Of a DNA stretch of 49,102 nt, positions 34,824 through 44,713 are shown piece after piece; the stretch's first letter is position 1, and the number at the start of each line of letters is the position of its first letter. The notes beneath the pieces were generated by a model that searched no databases, had not been told where the DNA came from, and worked only from the letters and a program-made list of their open reading frames with translations. Source of the DNA: Hyphococcus sp. (lineage in GTDB: Bacteria; Pseudomonadota; Alphaproteobacteria; Caulobacterales; Parvularculaceae); NCBI GenBank assembly GCA_021776345.1, contig JAJFGC010000264.1, positions 1 to 49,102 of the forward strand, written 5' to 3'. Both the position numbers and the translations under genes were made by a program.

Positions 34824-35216
34824 TTATTGCTGGTGAAAATTATAAAACACCGCTCGCGGCAAATCCAGCAAGGCTGGTTTTCCAGTGGTTAGGGCGCCGG
34901 ATAATATTGCCTGATCATTCTGGCGGATTTCAACATTCGCCCCGTCTACGAGATCAGGAATGTCGCCGCCGCACGATGTAATCATGGAGAAATCGCAATT
35001 TCCATCCTTTAGCGCGAATTGCGTAAATTTTTGACCGTTCAGAAAGATTTCGGCCGACTTACCAGCAACACCTCTCAAGCGAACGTTCAGCTTTTTGGCA
35101 CCGCTCCGCCACGCGTGAAAGGCAATGCTGCCGCGACCGGTAAAACCGCTCACGCCATGAAGGATCGCATTCAACCGTTGGTTTTTTCGCCCCAGAGAAA
35201 AAGTAACATTTACCAT
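34824..35216 (-). CDS. Hypothetical beta-rich protein with CHRD-like pattern
   Basis: The 130-residue protein has a repeating beta pattern: 'NVRLRGVAGKSAEIFLNGQK', 'DGNCDFSMITSCGGDIPDLV' and 'GANVEIRQNDQAILSGALTT', resembling CHRD-like or related beta-sandwich proteins seen in Caulobacterales-type genomes. There is no clear signal peptide at the ATG at 35216; the GC-rich run just upstream may serve as a ribosome site. It is followed on the same strand by the small membrane ORF. Function is unknown. Confidence 0.6.
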   Translation of the reverse strand: MVNVTFSLGRKNQRLNAILHGVSGFTGRGSIAFHAWRSGAKKLNVRLRGVAGKSAEIFLNGQKFTQFALKDGNCDFSMITSCGGDIPDLVDGANVEIRQNDQAILSGALTTGKPALLDLPRAVFYNFHQQ

Positions 35217-35344
35217 CTGCCCCCCCGCCCATTTGCTGCTCAGTCATGAAACTAGCTCATGAATATTGGCGGCAAATGATTAATGCTCTCAAAATATGCA
35301 TTGGCGGCGGCGTCCAACAACTCACTTAATATAGAGAGAAAAGG

Positions 35345-36019
35345 CTATTTTTCCCCATGATAATCGCCTTCAGGGCGATCATTGGCGAGGCGAGCATCAA
35401 GATAGCCTTCGGCTAGCCCTAAGAAGTCTTCCATATGTGATTCAAAGAAATGGTCCGCTCCCGGGGATACCTGAAACTCGACTTTTCGGCCCTTTTGGGT
35501 GCGGGTGCGCTCGACCATGCTTTTGGTTTCTTCTGGCGCACAGATTTTGTCGAGCTCGCCATGAATAATGACGCCCGATGAAGGGCAAGGCGCCAGAAAT
35601 GAAAAATCATAAAGATTGGCGGGCGTTGACCCACAGATAAAGCCGACAATTTCCGGGCGCCGCATTAAGAGCTGCATGGCGATCCAGGACCCGAAGGAAA
35701 AGCCCGCAACCCAGGCAAATGGGGCGTTTGGGTTCATCTGCTGCATGTAATCAAGTGCGGTTGCCGCATCGGCAAGCTCGCCCTGGCCCTGGTCATATTC
35801 GCCCTGGCTGCGACCAATGCCGCGGAAGTTAAACCGCATGGTCGAAAACCCGCGGCGCACGAACATTTGATACATCTCATAAGTCGCGCGGTTGTTCATG
35901 GTCCCGCCAAAGAGGGGGTGGGGATGGAGAACGAGGGCGACCGGCGGATTTTCGCCTTTTCCCTTTTGGTAGCGACCTTCAAGACGCCCTTCCGGGCCGG
36001 TAAAAATGACTTCTGGCAT
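35345..36019 (-). CDS. Alpha/beta hydrolase (HPHPLFGG type)
   Basis: The 224-residue protein belongs to the alpha/beta-hydrolase group with the N-terminal 'LVLHPHPLFGGTMNN' and 'RFNFRGIGRSQGEYD' motifs. The nucleophile Ser is in 'AGFSFGSW', the acid Asp in 'IHGELDKICAP' and the His in 'PGADHFFESH'. Members sit next to iscR/suf genes in many alphaproteobacteria, as here, divergent from iscR. Substrate is unknown; esterase or dienelactone-hydrolase-like labels are common but unproven. Confidence 0.88.
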   Translation of the reverse strand: MPEVIFTGPEGRLEGRYQKGKGENPPVALVLHPHPLFGGTMNNRATYEMYQMFVRRGFSTMRFNFRGIGRSQGEYDQGQGELADAATALDYMQQMNPNAPFAWVAGFSFGSWIAMQLLMRRPEIVGFICGSTPANLYDFSFLAPCPSSGVIIHGELDKICAPEETKSMVERTRTQKGRKVEFQVSPGADHFFESHMEDFLGLAEGYLDARLANDRPEGDYHGEK

Positions 36020-36133
36020 TGTCTTCCTTATGACCGCTTTTAAGCGGCTTTTTGATATCCCTGCACGGTGGTTGGTAATCGCGCGAAAATTACCGAAAAA
36101 CCTAGCAATTCCGTCAAAAAATGACTGGGATTA

Positions 36134-36165
36134 ATGTTGACTAAATTAGTAGGATTACCTATTTC
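36134..36165 (+). promoter_or_regulatory. iscR/suf promoter with an IscR-like operator
   Basis: TTGACT (36137-36142) and TATTTC (36160-36165) are 17 bases apart. The -35 forms part of TTGACTAAATTAGTAGG, a near-palindrome around AAATT that resembles type-1 IscR binding sites. The site is about 100 bases upstream of the iscR start, where the regulator would repress its own operon when carrying a cluster. The match to an IscR motif is from memory of the consensus, not a scored search. Confidence 0.55.
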
Positions 36166-36262
36166 CGATGCATAAAGAACCGCCCAGCAGGCGCCTATAG
36201 CATGTTTTCGAGGCGGCGCCAGCTTGAAGCCCAGTGTTTCTAGTGCGTAAAAAGGATTTGAA

Positions 36263-36730
36263 GTGAAACTCACGACCAAAGGCAGATATGCGGTCTCGGC
36301 GATGGCCGACCTTGCCGCCTTTGACGGCGAAGGCCCGGTCGCGCTTTCAGATGTGGCGCTGCGTCAGGGGATTTCGCTGTCTTACCTTGAGCAACTCTTT
36401 GCCAAGCTGAAACGTGCCGAACTCGTCACGAGCGCCCGCGGCGCCAACGGCGGCTATGCGCTTGCGAGCGCGCCTGCGGATATTCGCATCGCCGACATTA
36501 TCGCCGCCGTTGATGAGGAAATAAAAACAACCGCCTGCGCGAGTGGCTCTAACATTGGATGTCAGGGAACAACGGCCCGGTGCCTGACCCATGATCTGTG
36601 GGACGAGCTTGGACGCCAGATCGAAATTTTCCTGAACGCCGTGACGCTTGAAGACATTCTCGCCAAGCGCGTTTTGGGCATGGCGTCGGTCAACCCGCCT
36701 CAATCGACACGGATCGTGGCTGCGGAATGA
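36263..36730 (+). CDS. iscR: Rrf2-family iron-sulfur regulator IscR
   Basis: The 155-residue regulator starts 'KLTTKGRYAVSAMADLA' with the Rrf2 winged helix, including 'ISLSYLEQLFAKLKRAELV' and 'SARGANGGYALA'. The cluster-binding residues are the three cysteines and His of 'ACASGSNIGC...RCLTH' (residues about 92-110). Spacing is C-x7-C-x6-C-x2-H, slightly longer than the C-x5-C-x5-C-x2-H of E. coli IscR. The start is GTG at 36263. It heads the iscS-suf operon; its stop overlaps iscS by 4 bases. Confidence 0.93.
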   Translation: MKLTTKGRYAVSAMADLAAFDGEGPVALSDVALRQGISLSYLEQLFAKLKRAELVTSARGANGGYALASAPADIRIADIIAAVDEEIKTTACASGSNIGCQGTTARCLTHDLWDELGRQIEIFLNAVTLEDILAKRVLGMASVNPPQSTRIVAAE

Positions 36731-37866
36731 CCAGGCATTATCTCGACCATAACGCCACTGCGCCCGTGCGCCCTGAGGTGATTGATGTTGTCGCTGCTGC
36801 AATGGCGCAGGATGGCAATCCATTATCCGTACACGAAGAAGGCCGCTATATGCATAAGCGGCTTGAGGATGCGCGCGAGCAAGTGCGCGCGCTCGTCAAT
36901 GCGCCGGTGAACGGTGTTGTCTTTACCTCGAGCGGCACGGAGTCCATCCACTATGTGCTGCACGGCGCTGCTGATGCACACAAGCTTGAACGCATATTCA
37001 TCAGCGCGATTGAGCACCCGGCAGTAGCCGCGAATGCGCAAACCACCGGCGTTGAAACCGAGACTGTGCCGGTCACCAGTAACGGTCTTATCGACCTTGA
37101 ACGTCTCCGCGCGCAATTGCGCCAATACAAAGACAATGGCGGCGGCGCCTTTCTTGTCTGTTTGATGGTCGCCAATAATGAAACCGGCGCCATCCAGCCC
37201 GTCGCGGAAGCCGCTGCGATCACTCACGAGTTTGAGGGGCTTTTGTTTTCCGATGCGGCGCAGGCGGTCGGCAAAATTCCGGTCAATTTTGTTATGTCCG
37301 GCGCTGATATGATGAGTTTTACCGGCCACAAATTCGGCGGACCCCTGGGCGTTGGCGCGGTGGTCGCCGGGCCGAACTTACCGCTGGCGCCGGTGTTGCG
37401 CGGCGGCGGTCAGGAGATGAACCGCCGGGCGAGCACGACGAACACGCCCGGCCTTGCCGGCCTCGGCAAAGCTTGCGAACTGGCGCGGGAAAGTCTTGCG
37501 CGCGCTGGCGAGATCGCGGCGCTTCGCGACAGGATACAGGCGGCGGTATTGGAAGTTGGTGCGATAGTCTGGAGCGCTGATGTCGAGCGGTTGCCCGGAA
37601 CGCTTTGCCTGTCGGCGCTCGGGTTTCCAGCGGCGACACAACTGATGAATATGGATCTGGCAGGGCTGGCTGTTTCCGCGGGCTCGGCTTGTTCTTCCGG
37701 CAAATCAAAACCGAGCCACGTGCTCGTCGCGATGGGCGCCAGCGAAGAGGAAGCGACAACCTCAATCCGTGTGTCGCTCGGCTGGAATTCAACCGAAGAA
37801 GACGCAGACGCCTTCATCCGCGAATGGCCGGCAGCCTACAACCGTATCAAAGTGAGGGCGGCATGA
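36727..37866 (+). CDS. Cysteine desulfurase, IscS/NifS type
   Basis: The 379-residue PLP enzyme removes sulfur from cysteine for cluster assembly. It opens 'HYLDHNATAPVRPEV', has 'ANNETGAIQP', the PLP lysine in 'SFTGHKFGGPLGVGAV', and the active-site cysteine in the loop 'AGSACSSGKSKPSHV', the group I pattern. It coexists with a group II SufS in the same operon (42122). Both are common in alphaproteobacterial suf operons, and their division of labour is not settled by sequence. It overlaps iscR and the DUF1330 gene by 4 bases each. Confidence 0.93.
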   Translation: MTRHYLDHNATAPVRPEVIDVVAAAMAQDGNPLSVHEEGRYMHKRLEDAREQVRALVNAPVNGVVFTSSGTESIHYVLHGAADAHKLERIFISAIEHPAVAANAQTTGVETETVPVTSNGLIDLERLRAQLRQYKDNGGGAFLVCLMVANNETGAIQPVAEAAAITHEFEGLLFSDAAQAVGKIPVNFVMSGADMMSFTGHKFGGPLGVGAVVAGPNLPLAPVLRGGGQEMNRRASTTNTPGLAGLGKACELARESLARAGEIAALRDRIQAAVLEVGAIVWSADVERLPGTLCLSALGFPAATQLMNMDLAGLAVSAGSACSSGKSKPSHVLVAMGASEEEATTSIRVSLGWNSTEEDADAFIREWPAAYNRIKVRAA

Positions 37867-38161
37867 CAGTTTATGCAGTAGGACAGATCAAGATCAAAAA
37901 TGCTGAAGAGTACGATCTCTATGCGTCGAAATTTTTGGATGTCCTCAACAAATTTAAAGGCAAATTGCTGGCGGCTGACTTTAAGGCGAAAGCCTTTGAA
38001 GGCGAATGGCATGGCGATCGGTTTGTTATCGTTGAGTTTCCCGACAAGCGAGCTTTTCTCGAATGGTCAACCTCGGATGCATATCAAGCAATCGCGAAGC
38101 ATCGCATTGCTGGCGCTGATGCAACGATCATCCTGGTAAATGGAATTGAGGCTTCTCAGTA

Positions 38162-38162
<1 letters not shown>
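37863..38162 (+). CDS. DUF1330-family small protein
   Basis: The 99-residue protein matches the DUF1330 pattern: an initial ferredoxin-like strand '[18 protein letters not shown]', the conserved '[20 protein letters not shown]' and '[14 protein letters not shown]'. Members form alpha-beta dimers of unknown function. It is wedged between iscS and sufB with ATGA and TAATG overlaps at its two ends, so it is translated as part of the suf operon. Its role in cluster assembly is unproven. Confidence 0.88.
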
Positions 38163-39687
<1,525 letters not shown>

Positions 39688-39688
<1 letters not shown>

Positions 39689-40140
39689 TGGCCATTTTTT
39701 CTTCTTTGCTGCCTGTTGTTCTGATTGCGCAACTTGTGCCGCAGCCAGAAAACCCGATACCGCCGGCCGGCGGCGCCATTAAGTTCGCGACGCCGCAAGA
39801 GACGTCTGATAGCGACAACGCGCTCCCCAGCGCGATGGACGCAGGTTGGAACGGCGAGAAAGTTTGCGAGCCGTTGTTTGAGAACGCAGAGTTGCGCGCC
39901 GCGCGCTGCATGTTTGCGCCGGGTATCGGTCATGAACGTCACTATCACCTGCCGCATTGGGGCTACATCGTCGAAGGCGGCGTTATGCAGATCACCGACA
40001 AGGATGGAACGCGCGAACAGAAAACGCCCGCCGGCGCCAACTGGTGGTCTGATGGTGTTGCATGGCACGAAGCGTTGAATATCGGTGACACCACCACAGT
40101 TTATGTGATCATTGAACCAAAAATTGCGAAAGAAGAGTAA
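39688..40140 (+). CDS. Cupin-domain protein with signal-like N terminus, inside the suf operon
   Basis: The 150-residue protein has a hydrophobic N terminus ('MAIFSSLLPVVLIAQLVPQP') that looks like a short signal peptide or anchor, and a cupin barrel with metal-binding residues in 'GHERHYHLPHWGYIVEGGVMQ' and the second His motif 'DGVAWHEALNIGDTTT'. It sits between sufB and sufC with overlaps on both sides (GTGATGG at the sufB stop, TAATG at sufC), so it is part of the same translation unit. A cupin is not a known component of SufBCD. Role and location are unresolved. Confidence 0.85.
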
Positions 40141-40886
40141 TGCTGAATATCGATAATCTCCACGTTACCCTTGGCGGCAACAATATTTTGAGAGGGCTTT
40201 CGCTCGCGGTGAAACCCGGCGAAGTGCACGCGATTATGGGGCCGAATGGTTCCGGCAAGTCGACGCTATCTTATACGATCGCCGGACGCGACGGCTATGA
40301 GGCTACGGATGGCGCCGTCACGCTTGATGGTGAGAGCATTCTCGATCTCGATCCTAATGAACGAGCGGCCAAGGGGCTGTTTCTTTCGTTCCAGCACCCG
40401 ATGGAAATTCCCGGTGTGCAGACGATGAATTTCATCCGCACGGCGCTCAACGCTCAACGCAAAGCGCGCGGAGAAGACGAAATTTCGGCGGCTGATTTCA
40501 TCAAGCTGATCCGCGAGAAAGCAAAGCTCGTGGGTCTTGACGACGCGAAACTGAAACGCCCGTTCAATGTCGGCTTTTCCGGCGGCGAGAAGAAGCGCAT
40601 GGAAATGCTGCAAATGGCGATGTTCGAGCCGCATTTTGCCATCATGGATGAGACGGATTCAGGTCTCGATATTGATGCGCTGAAAATGGTCGGTGAGGTC
40701 GTAAACGCCCTGCGCGGGCCATCTCGCGGGTTTCTTATCATCACGCATTATCAGCGGTTGCTTGAATATATCAAACCCGATCATGTGCATGTGCTGGCAG
40801 GCGGCAGGATCGTTAAATCCGGCGGTCCCGGTCTTGCGGCGGAGCTTGAAAAGTCAGGCTACGAACAGTTTGTCGAGGCGGCGTAA
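40140..40886 (+). CDS. sufC: Fe-S cluster assembly ATPase SufC
   Basis: The 248-residue ABC ATPase energises SufBCD. It has Walker A 'GPNGSGKSTL', Q-loop region 'LSFQHPMEIPGV', the SufC signature 'VGFSGGEKKRMEMLQMA', Walker B 'FAIMDETDSGLD' and a switch His in 'LIITHYQRLL'. Its start is one base inside the cupin stop and sufD starts at the next base after its stop. Confidence 0.97.
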   Translation: MLNIDNLHVTLGGNNILRGLSLAVKPGEVHAIMGPNGSGKSTLSYTIAGRDGYEATDGAVTLDGESILDLDPNERAAKGLFLSFQHPMEIPGVQTMNFIRTALNAQRKARGEDEISAADFIKLIREKAKLVGLDDAKLKRPFNVGFSGGEKKRMEMLQMAMFEPHFAIMDETDSGLDIDALKMVGEVVNALRGPSRGFLIITHYQRLLEYIKPDHVHVLAGGRIVKSGGPGLAAELEKSGYEQFVEAA

Positions 40887-42125
40887 GTGTCGACAAAGTT
40901 ATTCATAAATCCATCTGCGCTTGAGGCTGGCGTTGAGGCCGCCTTTGAGGCCCGGTCAGAGCCAAGCGAGGCCCAAGCGGCGGCTTTTCAACGCTTTGCG
41001 AAACTGCGCCTGCCGCATCGGCGCATTGAAGGTTGGAAATGGTCTGACTTCAACGCGGCGTTGCGAAACTTCACGCCGATCAACGAAGACCCTGGCGCCA
41101 TTGCGATATCGCCCACGGATTTTTCTGCGCTTAACCCCATCGAGTTTCGTATCGTCGATGGGCGCATTCAATTACCTGAAGAAGAAATGCCTGATGGCAT
41201 GCGCTACGGCGTCATCGATCCGGTGGCGACGATCACCGAACTTGAAACCCATGGCATCGCCACGTTGAATGTCGCCATCACGCGCAAAGCGCTTGGCATC
41301 GAAATTCTCGAAGATGCAGCGCCGGAGCGGCCGATCTTGATCCGCCATATCAATTCAGCGGCTGGCTTCTCATTCGCGCAGACCATGATGCGCGTATCAT
41401 CCAATGCAAAAGCGAAGCTGATCGAAACGTATGAAGGCGAGGGCGCCGGGTTTTATTCGCACCTCTTTCATATGGTGGTCCGGGACGGCGCGACGTTTAA
41501 TCGGACAGTGCTGCACGAAACCGGCACGGAGAATATCGTTCATTCGATTTGTGCGGCGAAAATTGATGAGGCGGCGCGGTTCGAACAGACCAGTCTCTCC
41601 ACTGGATCGCGGCTGTCGCGCCATGAAACCATTCTTCATTTCTGGTCGCCCGGATCGACGGCAAAAATCAATTCTGCAGCGCTTTTGGGCGGTGCGTGTC
41701 ATAATGATTTTACCACGCATGTCCTGCATAAAGAGCGCGGCTGTGAGACACGCCAATTGCACAAGGGTGTCGCCACAGATCGTGGGCGCAATGTGTTTCA
41801 GGGCAAGTTTGAGGTTGAACGCGCCGCGCAGAAGACAGACGCGAAGATGACCGCGAATGCGCTGCTCCTGTCAGACATGGCGGAAGCGAACCACAAGCCC
41901 GAGCTTGAGATATATGCTGACGATGTCGAATGCGCCCATGGCAGCACCTCCGGCGCACTTGATAAGGATGCGCTGTTTTATCTGCGCCAGCGCGGCCTTT
42001 CGGAAAAGCAGGCGCGGACTTTGTTGATTGAAGCGTTTGTCGGCGCGGTGATTGATGAAGTCGAAGATGATGGCGTGCGCAATGTTCTACGAGCTAAAAC
42101 GCTGGATTGGCTGGAGGCGGTATGA
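40887..42125 (+). CDS. sufD: Fe-S cluster assembly protein SufD
   Basis: The 412-residue protein is the SufB-like partner of the SufBCD complex, with 'RRIEGWKWSDFNAAL' near the N terminus, 'FNRTVLHETGTEN' and 'GKFEVERAAQKTDAKMTANALLLSD' in the beta-helix core, and the C-terminal 'CAHGSTSGALDKDALFYLRQRG'. The start is GTG at 40887, directly after sufC. SufS overlaps its stop by 4 bases (ATGA). Confidence 0.95.
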   Translation: MSTKLFINPSALEAGVEAAFEARSEPSEAQAAAFQRFAKLRLPHRRIEGWKWSDFNAALRNFTPINEDPGAIAISPTDFSALNPIEFRIVDGRIQLPEEEMPDGMRYGVIDPVATITELETHGIATLNVAITRKALGIEILEDAAPERPILIRHINSAAGFSFAQTMMRVSSNAKAKLIETYEGEGAGFYSHLFHMVVRDGATFNRTVLHETGTENIVHSICAAKIDEAARFEQTSLSTGSRLSRHETILHFWSPGSTAKINSAALLGGACHNDFTTHVLHKERGCETRQLHKGVATDRGRNVFQGKFEVERAAQKTDAKMTANALLLSDMAEANHKPELEIYADDVECAHGSTSGALDKDALFYLRQRGLSEKQARTLLIEAFVGAVIDEVEDDGVRNVLRAKTLDWLEAV

Positions 42126-43363
42126 GCGACGGATCTCCCATTATGACGCTTGATGTCGGCGCCCTGCGCGCGGAATTCCCGATCCTTTCGCGCGACGCTT
42201 ATGGCAAGCGTCTTGTTTATCTCGACAGCGCCGCCTCTGCGCAAAAACCGCGCGCGGTGATCGATGCGATGAGCCATGCGATGGAGCATTCTTATGCGAA
42301 TGTGCATCGGGGCTTGCATCTCCTTTCCAACGAAGCGACGGCGGCTTTTGAAGAGGCCCGGAAAACCGCTGCCGCTTTTATCAATGCGGCATCGCCTGAC
42401 GAGATCGTCTTCACCACCGGCGGTACGGACGCCTTCAATCTTGTGTCTTACGCGCTTGGCGTGAACGAGATCGGCGAGGGCGATGAAATCATTCTGTCAC
42501 TGGCGGAGCACCACTCCAATATTGTGCCATGGCATTTGCTGCGCGAGCGCAAGGGCGCCGTGATCAAATGGCTCGATATTTCCGATGACGGCGAAATTGA
42601 TCTTGACGTCTATCGTGCGCTCTTCACCAGCAAAACCAAGCTGGTCGCCATCTCGCATATGTCGAATGTGCTGGGGGCGCCGACGCCGGCGAAAGAGCTT
42701 GCCAGCATCGCTCATGAGCATGGCGCAAAGATCTTGTTTGACGGGTGTCAGGCGGGCGTGCACGGCGCTGTCGATGTTCGCGATATTGACTGCGACTTCT
42801 ATGTGATGACCGGGCACAAGCTTTATGGGCCTACGGGTATTGGCGTGCTTTATGGCAAAAAGTCCGTGCTTGAAGGAATGCCGCCTTTTAAGGGCGGCGG
42901 TGAAATGATTCATGTCGTCACGACAGAAGCTGTCACTTATAATGATCCACCGCACCGGTTTGAGGCGGGCACGCCGCCAATCCTCGAGGCGATCGGCCTT
43001 GGCGCCGCGCTCACCTGGATGAAAGAGAAGGGCGTTGACGCCATTGCTGCTCACGAAGCGCGATTAAAGGATCATGCGCTTGAAGAGTTGGCGAAGTTGA
43101 ACTTCGTTCGGGTTTACGGACGGGCACCGGGTAAAGCGCCCATCATCGCCTTTACTGTTGACGGCGCGCACCCGCACGATATTTCCGCAATCCTTGACCG
43201 CACCGGCGTTGCCGTGCGCGCAGGACATCACTGCGCCCAGCCGTTGATGAAGCGCCTTGGCGTTGACGCGACGGCGCGCGCTTCTTTTGCCGCCTATAAC
43301 ACACATGACGATGTAGAAGCTCTGATTTCAGGGCTTCACAAAACCCATTCAATGCTTAGCTGA
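42122..43363 (+). CDS. sufS: Cysteine desulfurase SufS
   Basis: The 413-residue group II desulfurase has 'YLDSAASAQKPRAVIDAM', 'HRGLHLLSNEAT', the PLP lysine in 'MTGHKLYGPTGIGVLYG', and the catalytic cysteine in 'RAGHHCAQPLM'. The start is the ATG at 42122 that overlaps the sufD stop; a longer frame from 42107 is not preferred. It provides persulfide sulfur to SufBCD. No sufE gene is seen in the window, so the sulfur acceptor is unknown. Confidence 0.96.
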   Translation: MSDGSPIMTLDVGALRAEFPILSRDAYGKRLVYLDSAASAQKPRAVIDAMSHAMEHSYANVHRGLHLLSNEATAAFEEARKTAAAFINAASPDEIVFTTGGTDAFNLVSYALGVNEIGEGDEIILSLAEHHSNIVPWHLLRERKGAVIKWLDISDDGEIDLDVYRALFTSKTKLVAISHMSNVLGAPTPAKELASIAHEHGAKILFDGCQAGVHGAVDVRDIDCDFYVMTGHKLYGPTGIGVLYGKKSVLEGMPPFKGGGEMIHVVTTEAVTYNDPPHRFEAGTPPILEAIGLGAALTWMKEKGVDAIAAHEARLKDHALEELAKLNFVRVYGRAPGKAPIIAFTVDGAHPHDISAILDRTGVAVRAGHHCAQPLMKRLGVDATARASFAAYNTHDDVEALISGLHKTHSMLS

Positions 43364-43371
43364 GTAGGCCC

Positions 43372-43779
43372 ATGGATAATCAACGCGATATAATTGACGT
43401 AAAAACGAGCGAACCGGTGGTTGAGACGCCTCAGGCCGAAACATCCGGCTCGTCCGCGATCCCTGAGGCGGAGCTTGAGCAGATCACGGCGGAAATCATC
43501 CGCTCTTTAAAGACGGTCTATGACCCGGAAATTCCGGTTGATATTTATGAGCTGGGCCTCATCTATAAGGTTGATCTGGATGATGATCGGCTGCTGACCG
43601 TCGATATGACGTTAACGGCGCCAGGTTGCCCGGTTGCGGGCGAAATGCCCGGCTGGGTTGAAGGCGCCGTGCGCGGCGTCGAGGGCGTCGAAGATGTTAA
43701 GGTCAACATGGTATTCGAGCCGCCCTGGACGCCGGAGCGCATGTCTGACGAGGCGAAACTGGAATTAGGATGGCTATGA
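43372..43779 (+). CDS. sufT: SufT-type (MIP18/DUF59) Fe-S maturation protein
   Basis: The 135-residue protein has a 45-residue low-complexity start followed by the DUF59 domain: 'LKTVYDPEIPVDIYELGLIY', 'DMTLTAPGCPVAGEMP' with the conserved Cys, and the final 'VFEPPWTPERMSDEAKLELG'. SufT proteins help mature iron-sulfur enzymes. It is part of the operon, 8 bases after sufS and overlapping the A-type carrier. Confidence 0.93.
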   Translation: MDNQRDIIDVKTSEPVVETPQAETSGSSAIPEAELEQITAEIIRSLKTVYDPEIPVDIYELGLIYKVDLDDDRLLTVDMTLTAPGCPVAGEMPGWVEGAVRGVEGVEDVKVNMVFEPPWTPERMSDEAKLELGWL

Positions 43780-44144
43780 TGGCGAGACCAAGACCAAAAG
43801 TTGTAACGTTGACTGATGTCGCCGCGGCGCGGATGAGCGAGATTATGACCGGCGCCGATGAGAACTTTATCGGCGTTAAGATCGGCGTCAAAAACGGCGG
43901 CTGCGCCGGCATGGAATATACGATGGATTACGCAACAGAAGCCGGGCCCATCGACGAAGTGGTCGAGGAAAACGGCATCAAGGTGATCATAGATCCAAAG
44001 GCGATCCTGTTCCTGATCGGCACCGAGATCGATTTCGTGACGGAGAAATTGTCCCAGCGCTTTGTCTTCAACAATCCAAACCAGACAGACGCCTGCGGCT
44101 GCGGCGAAAGCGTAACCATTATTCCGCAGAAGATGGATGCGTGA
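43770..44144 (+). CDS. A-type Fe-S carrier (SufA/IscA family)
   Basis: The 124-residue protein has the HesB/IscA fold with the three cluster cysteines: one in 'VKNGGCAGMEYTMDY' and two in 'NQTDACGCGESVTI'. It transfers clusters from SufBCD to target proteins. Starts at 43770, 43776 and 43779 (three nearby ATG codons) are possible; the first is used. It is the last gene of the operon and overlaps sufT. Confidence 0.93.
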   Translation: MAMMARPRPKVVTLTDVAAARMSEIMTGADENFIGVKIGVKNGGCAGMEYTMDYATEAGPIDEVVEENGIKVIIDPKAILFLIGTEIDFVTEKLSQRFVFNNPNQTDACGCGESVTIIPQKMDA

Positions 44145-44157
44145 GTAAGTCCAAACT

Positions 44158-44249
44158 TGTCATCATCGGGCTTGTCCCGATGATCCAGAGGCGCAGATTC
44201 ATGCCCACTAACATGATGCTGGATTGCCGGAACAAGTCCGGCAATGACA
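44158..44249. repeat. Two inverted copies of a 31-base palindromic element
   Basis: Copy one (44158-44188) and copy two (44219-44249) share outer ends TGTCAT and ATCCAG and the core CTTGT in inverted orientation. Inside each is a short stem: ATCGGG/CCCGAT in copy one and GCCGGA/TCCGGC in copy two. The stem bases differ between copies but pairing is kept. Palindromes ending in ATCCAG are widespread in intergenic alphaproteobacterial DNA. The pair could fold into one long hairpin, and may act as a transcript end or stability element after sufA. Confidence 0.75.
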
Positions 44250-44261
44250 CCTAGCACGATA

Positions 44262-44633
44262 ATGTCTCCAACTTCCTCCCACCTCGACTACCTCAAAGAC
44301 CTGTTCTCGCCCTTTGGCGAGGTCACGATCCGAAAAATGTTCGGCGGGGCGGGGGTTTATTGCGACGGGCAGATTTTTGCGATCAGCGACGACGATGATG
44401 TCTGGCTGAAAGTCGATGATGTCACCCGCGATGAGTTTGAGACGGCGGGGCTTCACCCCTTCGAAGTCGAGATGAACGGCAAGAAAGGGACGATGTCCTA
44501 TTACAAGCCGCCCGATGATATTTACGATGACGCCGATGAGCTGACCCGCTGGACCACATTGGCGCTTGGCGCCGCTGCCCGCGCAAAAAAGCCAAAGAAG
44601 AAACCAGCTAAAAAGAAGTCCAAGAAAACTTAA
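44262..44633 (+). CDS. TfoX N-terminal-domain protein with lysine-rich tail
   Basis: The 123-residue protein contains the TfoX-N domain ('LFSPFGEVTIRKMFGGAGVY', 'GQIFAISDDDDVWLKVD', 'MSYYKPPDDIYDDADEL') and a 22-residue tail very rich in Lys and Pro, possibly nucleic-acid binding. Full TfoX regulates competence, but stand-alone N-domain proteins have no proven role. An upstream ATG at 44244 lies inside the palindromic repeat, so the ATG at 44262 is preferred. No clear Shine-Dalgarno sequence precedes it. Confidence 0.85.
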   Translation: MSPTSSHLDYLKDLFSPFGEVTIRKMFGGAGVYCDGQIFAISDDDDVWLKVDDVTRDEFETAGLHPFEVEMNGKKGTMSYYKPPDDIYDDADELTRWTTLALGAAARAKKPKKKPAKKKSKKT

Positions 44634-44713
44634 AAGACTTCACGTTTTCCTGACTGGACATTTTGGCGCGCGTCGCCAAAAGTTCGGGCCGCAAGGCAAA
44701 AGAAGGAAGCACC

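Noticed and set aside
44244-44261. ATG at 44244 as start of the TfoX-N protein
   Set aside because: It lies inside the palindromic repeat and lacks a ribosome site; the domain begins after the ATG at 44262.
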